This document shows positions 57,119-64,000 of a stretch of DNA of 64,000 nucleotides, piece by piece. Source of the stretch: Fragilaria crotonensis. Taxonomy: Eukaryota; Bacillariophyta; Fragilariophyceae; Fragilariales; Fragilariaceae. The stretch's first letter is position 1. Each line of letters begins with the position of its first letter. The position numbers and the translations under genes were made by a program. A model generated the notes under the pieces. That model was not told the DNA's origin and did not search any database. It saw only the letters and a list, made by a program, of their open reading frames with translations. The DNA is taken from positions 48,293 to 112,292 of the forward strand of contig JAKSYS010000128.1 in NCBI GenBank assembly GCA_022925895.1. Direction: 5' to 3'.

Positions 57119-58469
57119 ATGACCGCGAGATGGACGCGACAAACCCCAGTACATCAACACGGACGAAATTGCAGCGGAACTATGTTCGCAGTTGAAGGCC
57201 CTAAATCACGAACGCGTTCAAGATCTTATTGACTTAGTTCCCGAAGGTGAATTCCTGCCGGCTCTCACAAAATCTATGAAGGAAAGGCCATTGCACATTG
57301 CTGTGGATTCGATGCCAGTCCGATCATTTTGGAAGGCCTGATCCGTGTGATGGATATGAAGGCTGCGAATCATCCAGACTCGCGTGGCCATACGCCGCTT
57401 CACTTGTGCTGTCAATGCGGCGTGGGCTCACAGATTCTCGCCCTTCTCGTGGCAGCTTGGCCAGACGCTATCTTGGCAGAAAGTCGTGCTTTGCAAACCC
57501 CTCTCGATGACCTGCTCGCGTATGTTGGCGATGACGACGACGCCGTAGAGTTCCCGTGGGACCTCGTCGAAGCCTTTTCCATGTTGCTGGATGCCTGTCC
57601 AGAAGCGATCTGTCACGTGAATCGATTGGGACAGACTCTCCTTCATAGGGCCCTGATGCACGGAACTGAACAAGTTATGATCCAGGCGATCCCGCAGCTA
57701 CTGCTTGAGCGAAAACCAGAACTTGCGCATACTGTCGATCACCGTCTCGTCACACCACTTCACGAGGCCTGCAAGCGTGATGACTCTGTTCCCATTGTAC
57801 AAATTTTGGTGGCCCGTTCATCGCAAGAACAGCTGATGGCTAGAGACGAAAAGGGTCGCTCGGTCATGCATTTTGCAATTCACTGGGGTGCGCCGGTCGA
57901 TGTCGTCAAAGTGTTACTCGAGGCGTGTTATGATCTCGTTCGTGTCGAGGATTCGGAAGGGAAGACGCCGATTGATTACTTTGTATCGTTCTATCAACTT
58001 GACACCTGCTGGCGTACTACTGACGATGTCGACGATGAAGTGATTCGGTGTTTTTTCGTCGACAGTTCTCACAGGAACATGACACAATCCGGCATGCCGC
58101 TGTTGCACTCAGCTCTTTACACTCAGCACTGCCCTTTGTGTGTCATTGGATACCTCGCGTGTAAACACCCCGATCAAGTTGGTCAGGTCGACGATGAGGT
58201 AATCTACCGCTCCATTTAGCAGCACAACTGGAGCTCCCGCCGGAGGAAGCGCACATATCGGACTACGCTGCCGTCATTCAGTCCCTCTTGCAGCAATTCC
58301 CAGAAGGAGCTCGAGCGACCAATCCTGACGGTCTCTTGCCGCTGCACTCGATGATCCAGGCCGGACGCAGCTGGAATTCCGAATTCAGCTGCTGGTTCAA
58401 ACCCACCCAGCAGCAATTTGCGACCTGAATTTGAAATCATGTGCTCAGCACTCTATTGTCGAGACTTGA
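57119..58469 (+). CDS. Ankyrin-repeat protein with four frame breaks
   Basis: An ankyrin protein of about 450 residues. The 57329-58219 frame contains repeats such as SRGHTPLHLCCQCG, LGQTLLHRALMHG, RLVTPLHEACKRDD and KGRSVMHFAIHWG, followed by VDVVKVLLEACYDLVR. Its start is not the true start: upstream DNA encodes DEIAAELCSQLKALNHERVQ and KERPLHIAVDS in another frame, which fits a first repeat. A missing G near 57311 links them, and one more break lies close to the probable ATG at 57119. Downstream LPLHLAAQLELPPEEAH and NPDGLLPLHSMIQAG continue in a different frame (missing G at 58198-58199). The final LLVQTHPAAICDL lies in yet another (missing A at 58382-58383) and ends at a TGA at 58469. 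No signal peptide. Diatoms carry many such repeat proteins; the function is probably protein binding. Confidence 0.75.
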
Positions 58470-58571
58470 TCATGATAGCATGTATCGTCTACTTCGAGAA
58501 GCACCATTTTTGGTCAGCTAAACAAATACTCTAAAAGCAGTCAGCCTAAGAAGTTATTTTCATTATATATA

Positions 58572-59228
58572 TTACGGTCGATTGGGTGGCTGCTTCATTG
58601 CGAAACTCTCAGTGAATTCTCTTGCTCGCCTGAGTGCTTCTGGTTCGTCCTTCTTCCAAACTTCGGCGACCTGATTGTCCAGTGGGTCGTCCGGATTTGG
58701 AGCCGACAGCAAGGCCTGAATGGACAAAAGGACCGTCCGAATTTGCAATGCTGGTGACCACTTATCCTTCAGAATATCAAACAAATTCGACCCAATTTAT
58801 CAACATTTGGGTGGTAAATTTTGGTCAAGAATCGAACCTTGGAGGAGCCATGGGATAATCTGCGGGAAGAGTTCCAATTGAAAGACTCCATTTTCATACG
58901 GAGAATCGCCGGGACCTTCAATAGCGACAGCAAAATATCTCAAATTATCTTCGTACGGAGTGGCACTAATTCCAGCGACTGGCTCGGCAATGAGGCGCTG
59001 TGTTTCCTGCAATCATGGAAGCAAACATGGTTACAAAAGACTCAAAATGTGAACAAAGTCGGCGATATTACGTTGCGTGTCAGGGTCGAACAGTCAAATC
59101 GATCAACGAAAACACGACGCTGTAAAATGACCAATGTTACGGTGCCTTCTCTTGCGCCAACCTTCGATTAACAAGTCCAAGTTCCGTACCTTTACAATTC
59201 GACGAGGAAGAGAGCTAGTTGATGCCAT
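58572..59228 (-). CDS. UBC13: Ubiquitin-conjugating enzyme E2 N (UBC13), three frame breaks
   Basis: E2 enzyme that, with a Uev partner, builds Lys63-linked ubiquitin chains in DNA damage tolerance and signalling. Exon 1 (59228-59190) encodes [13 protein letters not shown]. After a 185-nt GT-AG intron, exon 2 starts at 59004 with [13 protein letters not shown] and continues [30 protein letters not shown]. The C-terminal part ([20 protein letters not shown], then [17 protein letters not shown]) ends at a TAA at 58572-58574. Between them, the stretch that should hold the HPN motif and the catalytic Cys is split over three frames. Single missing bases near 58864-58866, 58839-58840 and 58778 restore [25 protein letters not shown] and C-L-D. 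The open frame upstream of 59228 is not part of the family's usual N-terminus, so this ATG is chosen. Confidence 0.9.
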
Positions 59229-61406
59229 TGTTCTCTCACTTTTGAGCGACTTGATTGACCTATTGACTTGGAACGTAAATCTCTGAAGTTCACTTCCTTC
59301 TGTCGAACTGTTCAACGCCAGTATGTATCATACGATGCATGACATGTTCCGACTTCCACGCCTGTATCGTACGACCGCACATGGAACATATAACGCAAAG
59401 ATTAAGTACGACGATGCACAGTACTCTCGTCCTCGTCTGTACTAAAAACTGGTACTGTAGCTGAATTGTGTGTGTTGTGGATTGTGAATTGTGGCAGACA
59501 AGAAAGGAATCCGCCGAAACCCCGCGCCGTAGTGGGCTACTGTGCTACTGTACATTTGTATGTATTATTATGTCCCTCCTACTACTGGTACTGGTATACA
59601 GCATACGAACGTACATGCAGTTCGGTACATGCCTATCATCTACTGTAGTATCATACTCTATAACATACATGCTAACGCAATTGACACATAACTGGCTGAT
59701 GGTGAACAATGACTTGTGACTGGAGAAATGGCTTAGAAAAAGCACATCACATGTGCAACAAGAAGATGTCAAGGATGGAGCAAAAGTGCCTTCAAGCAAC
59801 ACCCGTGTTGTTGTTGCTAGTTGGTGAAAAGTGATGAGGTTAAGGCACCAACAACAATGACTATAAGGCCGGAGCATAACGATAAACGATGAGGATAAAG
59901 TATGGATTTCATACTTCCTTAGTTTACTGCTTTGTTCAATAGTGAATGCAACATCTGTCAGATACATCTGGGCTACTAGGAGATGGCATCGGCTGCAAAA
60001 GCCACATACGGAGTACTGACAGATAAGGAGGTGTCAAGTGGAAAGGAAAACTGTCAATAGGCAGCATTAGAGATGCTCGCATGCTCATCTTCGACAACTT
60101 CAATCAAGATATCAGATGCCAGAAAGTTCGGAGTTTGTCATACCTCCTTGACATCTCGATTTCGTTAAAGGTGACAAAAACAATAACAATCTTCTCCTAG
60201 TAGTAGTATTTGCTACTACTATCCCAATGTGAGACGAGCAACAAAATACTGTGCTGCTGGTGTATTCCAGTTAAACCTGGTTCTATATCTTTTGGATATC
60301 TGTGCTCTAAGACTCCGGAAGCATCCATTCATTAGGATTACGACAGATTGTGTATCAACCAAGTGATTGTATTTATATCAAAAAGCTATGCTATTACTAG
60401 CTCTTCACACAGCTTCCAAATCTGGTGTGGAGCACACCATCTTGATCTTGCTTGTGCTGGTGATGGAAGAGTTTGTAAAGCTGTGTAACGAGAAGTTCCC
60501 TGGCACACTCAGAACTGTCACGTAGGACTTGTTGTCTGTTACCAGAAGAACTTGATTGCTGACATCATGATGAACTCAATCGTTACAATCTTTGAATGAT
60601 GTGGTGACAAGCAATGGGTAAGATTTTGAAGTGGTTGATCTCCTAGAAAGGACATTAAATGAGGCTTAAATAAAGCCTACATGCTAACCATTCAGGTAGT
60701 ATTTTAGCCTCAACAGGTGCAATGTATCAAGTGGACATTCATTGCTGCTGTCCAAGGTATGAATATTCTTGTGTGTAAACAAAACAGCATTTGCTCAATC
60801 ATGTTTATGGGTCCAGTATAGAAGTACAAGCAATGATGAGGTCCCATGAATGCTTGAGACTGTTTTCTTTTCCCATCATTGGTGAAAGAACATGCTCGCA
60901 TTATGAGTGTATTCTTACCCATTCAGTTTGAAGAACATTACAACATTGGAAGGATACATATTGAAGTCGCTAGCCCAATGCGATTGTCTCATCATTGTTT
61001 ACTACTGTTGCAAGAAAGAAGAAAGTGAGCTTGGATGAACCAATTCAAATTCAGAGGACACTTCAGATGTAAACCTCATCAATTGGAAGAAGAGGATCCG
61101 CATTCACAGCCATTCACAGACATCTAGTTGGAATCAATATTACACTAGTATAAACAATACAGAACCATGGAGAGCCTGTCTCATTTGTGATCCCTTTGTA
61201 ATGGAAAGAAAATTGGTACTTCAAGCTATTGAATGTTGAGTGAACAATGGCAAAATCCCCAATTATGACCTACATGAAGCTTGCAAATACTCCTGGAAGG
61301 TCCAATGTAACCAGTTGAGTTTGCGCGCCAGCCTTGCTCCGATTTGCATGATGCGAGAATTTTAGCAATCGTAATGATCCATCCGAGCCGGCAAGGTTGC
61401 TGCATC
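59229..61406. other. Gene-poor AT-rich stretch
   Basis: About 2.2 kb with short frames only (none above 140 codons, none recognised). Includes GTAC words near 59400-59660. Similar in composition to the 18.6-23.9 and 53.6-55.3 kb blocks. Confidence 0.4.
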
Positions 61407-61720
61407 GTAAGCAAATTTTTCTTGACAGTAAGCAAAATCAGTAAGCAAATTATGCCGGTAAGCAAATTTTGTAAGCAAATTTTTCGGTAAGCAAATTTGA
61501 TTTTCGTAAGCAAATTCTTCTTTGCTGTAAGTAAATTTTATTTAGGTGTTTGAAAATTGGTATGTTTTACGTAGAAAAGACAGTCCCCGTAAGCAAATTT
61601 AATCTCCCAGTAAGCAAATTTTGTAAGCAAATTTCTGCTTACAATAGACTTATGGTAAGCAAATTCCGTCAGCAATTTCATTCCGTAAGCAATTTTTTTC
61701 TGTAAGCAAATTTTCTTACG
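61407..61720. repeat. GTAAGCAAATT repeat array
   Basis: About fourteen copies of GTAAGCAAATT (some GTAAGCAATT or GTAAGTAAATT) in the same orientation, separated by irregular spacers of 2-40 bp. Spacing is too irregular for a simple minisatellite, and the repeat is far too short for CRISPR. Open frames across it on the minus strand merely translate the repeat. Confidence 0.85.
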
Positions 61721-62080
61721 AACGTCAGCCGTGTCACCACCACGCCGGCACATCCAATTTTGCGCCAGCCAGACATAGATCGGAACTTGTTTCCCTCGGC
61801 GGGCGCGCATACTTCCTTTATTCAGGACTTCGCCCGTATTGCCGGACCTTCCTGTCAAATCCTCCGAACTCCGAACGCCGTGCTCCATCCGCACTTCTCC
61901 GAGTGCATTGTCCGACATACTTGTATTTCATACCAGGCGCACCTACCCCACACCCCACAAGTTCACGGTATCGTCACGGTACAAGTACAGTACCTGGTTT
62001 TCAGTACTTGTAACTGGTACAGTACCATGTATTGCAGTATGTACAGTACCTGGTAGCGAGTTGTTTGAGAATCGACATTC
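61721..62080. other. Intergenic, 5' of the F-box/LON gene
   Basis: Short stretch with GTACAGTACC-type words near 61980-62055. Presumptive promoter. No gene recognised. Confidence 0.4.
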
Positions 62081-63239
62081 ATGACGCCGCATACATCGAA
62101 GAAATTGAGTCAGTGGTCAAGTGGTCAGGTATATTCCGTCGCAAAATTCTTTGCGCTCATGTTCACAAGCACGTTTGCAGCGTCGCCTGACTTTTTCATC
62201 GTCGTCTGGACCTTCTTCTCCGCCATTCTTGTTGGAAGCTTCTTGTTTGATCTCTGCAAAGCTTACAAGATGCGATCGGCGAATCCTACTAGACAAGTTT
62301 CTTCGGCAGATGGTCAACCACGCACTGCTCCATCGAATGCGCGGGTATTTCACCAGTTTTCTGAACTTCATGAAGATCTCATGATTAATATCTTGTCCTA
62401 CATCGCCGATATACCTCTCGAGCAGCCTCTTACGAAGCCGCGATCCACAGTGACAGGAGTCCTGCCTCTCGTCTCTCGACAATTTCGTCAATTTTGCAAT
62501 AGTGACTACTTTTGGCAATTGTCGATGAAGAGGATGCGCCTACGAGATTCGTACTTATGGGAACCAGGGATTCTGAAATTGCTACCTCCAGAACAACCCC
62601 GAAGATGATCCGTTAGAGCAAGTGCACAACCTCCTTCAACTTGACTACAAGTCGATTTATCGTCGCGTCGTGGATACCCACGTTCGTTGCACTGCTCCAG
62701 TATTTTCATGACTGGTCACGTACGGTTGGGCCACACTATACAGTTGCACTTTTTCGAGCCTCGCTATCGACTGCTTATTGCTCTTACAATGGACGGGTGG
62801 CCTGAATCCGCTCGTCGGGGTGTGCCCATTTGCGCCAATCGACAAGGCGAGTGGCCGACGTTTCTGTACGCCTTCAAGTCAGAATTGAAACCTGGCGCGC
62901 CGGCCTGTTTGGTACAGGTAAAGCATTGTTTGATCTATCCCGACGGAACTGCCGATGTTAGCTTATTGGTCCATGCATATGTCAGGTTAGAACAAGTGTG
63001 GGAGCGACCACATTCCGGTCGACTGTATGAAGCGACGGGTTTTCGAATGGGACGGGAGGAATCTCGACAAATGGAACGGCCAGGACGTGGTGGTCTTGCG
63101 TCGCATGATCTAAATGCCATTCTTGGGGCATATGGAAACGCAATGCATGTTGTCGTGTCCGGGTTGGCAAGATACGGCCGCAGACGATGACGAAGATGAT
63201 GACGACGACGATGAAGATGATGACTGGATTCCTGAATGA
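62081..63239 (+). CDS. F-box protein with LON substrate-binding-like domain, three frame breaks
   Basis: The first frame (62081-62608) begins with a possible membrane anchor (residues about 24-62: FFALMFTSTFAA and FFIVVWTFFSAILVGSFLF). It then shows an F-box-like region: LHEDLMINILSYIADIP, then VLPLVSRQFRQFCNSDYFW. The polypeptide continues in a second frame (DDPLEQVHNLLQLDYKSIYRR). From 62687 a third frame carries FMTGHVRLGHTIQLHFFEPRYRLLI, the opening signature of the LON N-terminal substrate-binding domain, with RGVPICANRQGE and VHAYVRLEQVW further on. The end, in a fourth frame, is a very acidic tail (DDDEDDDDDDEDDDWIPE) with a TGA at 63239. A surplus C at 62597-62600, a missing T at 62703-62706 and a surplus G at 63176-63177 account for the switches. 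Such a protein would act as substrate receptor of an SCF ubiquitin ligase; target unknown. Confidence 0.75.
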
Positions 63240-64000
63240 TGTCGTAGTCGCCGTGCTCTATATGCATGGGAGGTAAACTGCTTTGAATTATTGTACCTTG
63301 TTTATTCATCATCTTGATTTCCCCCCTTACGGTAGACGGTGTGTTGTACCTCCCTTTTCCGCTTTAATCGTCCGAGGTACGAAAGTGAGAATCAGTGGAC
63401 AGATTGGGGTAACCTACAGGGAAACATTGTCTTAACTCGAAAGTAAAAGCCTACCGGTTGTCATCACTATTGCAGAATACTCAGGAAGGTCCGGCCACGC
63501 ACCTCTGCTTGGTATTAATTGCATGTAGAAGCTACGAGAAGAAACGTCATTTTACCGGACCTCCCAGAGTAGGCTACGACAGTAGAAGTTACAAAATCTA
63601 TGCATAAAACCTAAAACCTGAACATCCGGACTACTTGTACTAGAGAACTCCGTACTGCGAGTACGAAGTCCAAAGTGTAGACAATTTCATATGCTACAGG
63701 ACTAGGGAGTATACAATATGCATACTGTCGTACAGAAAGGAATGAGAGATCTTTTTAAATTTTACACCTATTGTCTACTACTGCAGACGTGGAAAATTCA
63801 ATATCTCTATATATAGCTGTTGTGCTCCGAGTACAATTGTTCTTTCGACTGATGCTTGACATCACAAAGAGTGGTGCATTCGTCAATTCCGGCAGTGCGT
63901 AAGATCTGCGGTTTGCTTCACCTTAGACAACTTACAAATATGGAACTTCAATTGATGCCTCGACTTCCACTCGATTGTTTCCCTATTTTTCAGAGCTGCA
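63240..64000. other. Intergenic to window end
   Basis: No gene recognised. Contains the inverted copy of the 73-bp repeat (63493-63565) and GTAC palindromes near 63640-63670. The last 200 bp may be the promoter of a gene beyond the window. Confidence 0.4.
63493..63565 (-). repeat. 73-bp dispersed repeat, copy 2
   Basis: Reverse complement of 40457-40529 with only a few differences. Here the ends read GGTCCGGCCACGC and ACCGGACCTCCC, an inverted GGTCCGG/CCGGACC pair as expected of a miniature transposon. Confidence 0.8.

Noticed and set aside
61407-61720. CRISPR-like array
   Set aside because: Repeats are 11 bp, spacers irregular, and the genome is eukaryotic.

Overview
The window looks like nuclear DNA of a diatom, most likely a pennate one close to Phaeodactylum tricornutum (an inference, no search was run). 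The evidence is: a Ty1/copia element of the diatom CoDi type; proteins with signal-peptide plus ASAF-like plastid presequences; a diatom-style conserved gene at 29.7 kb; short GT-AG introns (45-185 nt); and intergenic DNA packed with GTAC and ACCGGT palindromes. Coding DNA is moderately GC-rich, while long repeat-derived stretches are AT-rich. I saw no tRNA, rRNA or CRISPR array.

Layout. 0.5-2.5 kb: BRAP2-type RING E3 ligase (-). 2.65-9.20 kb: complete copia element on the minus strand with nearly identical LTRs and a TG...CA structure. 10.0-13.7 kb: tail-to-tail pair of a membrane-anchored GH30 glucosylceramidase-like enzyme (+) and a thylakoid-lumen cyclophilin-like protein (-). 13.9-15.4 kb: palindromic AT-rich repeat arrays interrupted by a hAT MITE with a perfect 8-bp target duplication. 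15.55-18.6 kb: decayed autonomous hAT element. 18.6-27.8 kb: gene-poor, AT-rich, ending in a decayed tyrosine-recombinase (DIRS-like) retroelement. 29.7-36.6 kb: conserved diatom protein, a large YbaK-like/3'-5' exonuclease fusion, and an organellar RF1. 37.1-39.4 kb: Crypton-type tyrosine recombinase. 40.7-42.2 kb: two convergent paralogous small plastid proteins. 42.8-46.3 kb: small coiled-coil protein, a coiled-coil plus globular protein, and a mitochondrial cold-shock/Gly-rich protein. 46.7-50 kb: repeat-rich DNA with a piggyBac-like remnant. 50.1-51.0 kb: TLC-domain membrane protein. 51.5-56.5 kb: second copy of the hAT MITE, AAG-rich satellites and an inverted repeat pair. 57.1-63.2 kb: ankyrin protein, UBC13 and an F-box/LON protein, separated by gene-poor DNA with a GTAAGCAAATT array.

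The genes do not form operons. The recurring themes are ubiquitin signalling (BRAP2-like E3, UBC13, F-box/LON) and organelle translation or plastid biology (RF1, YbaK-exonuclease, lumenal cyclophilin, small plastid pair).

Caution: more than twenty single-base frame breaks, nearly all at short homopolymers, interrupt otherwise well-conserved genes, including the near-invariant UBC13. This pattern fits uncorrected homopolymer indels in the sequence better than real gene death, so many genes are annotated across such breaks and I say where they lie.
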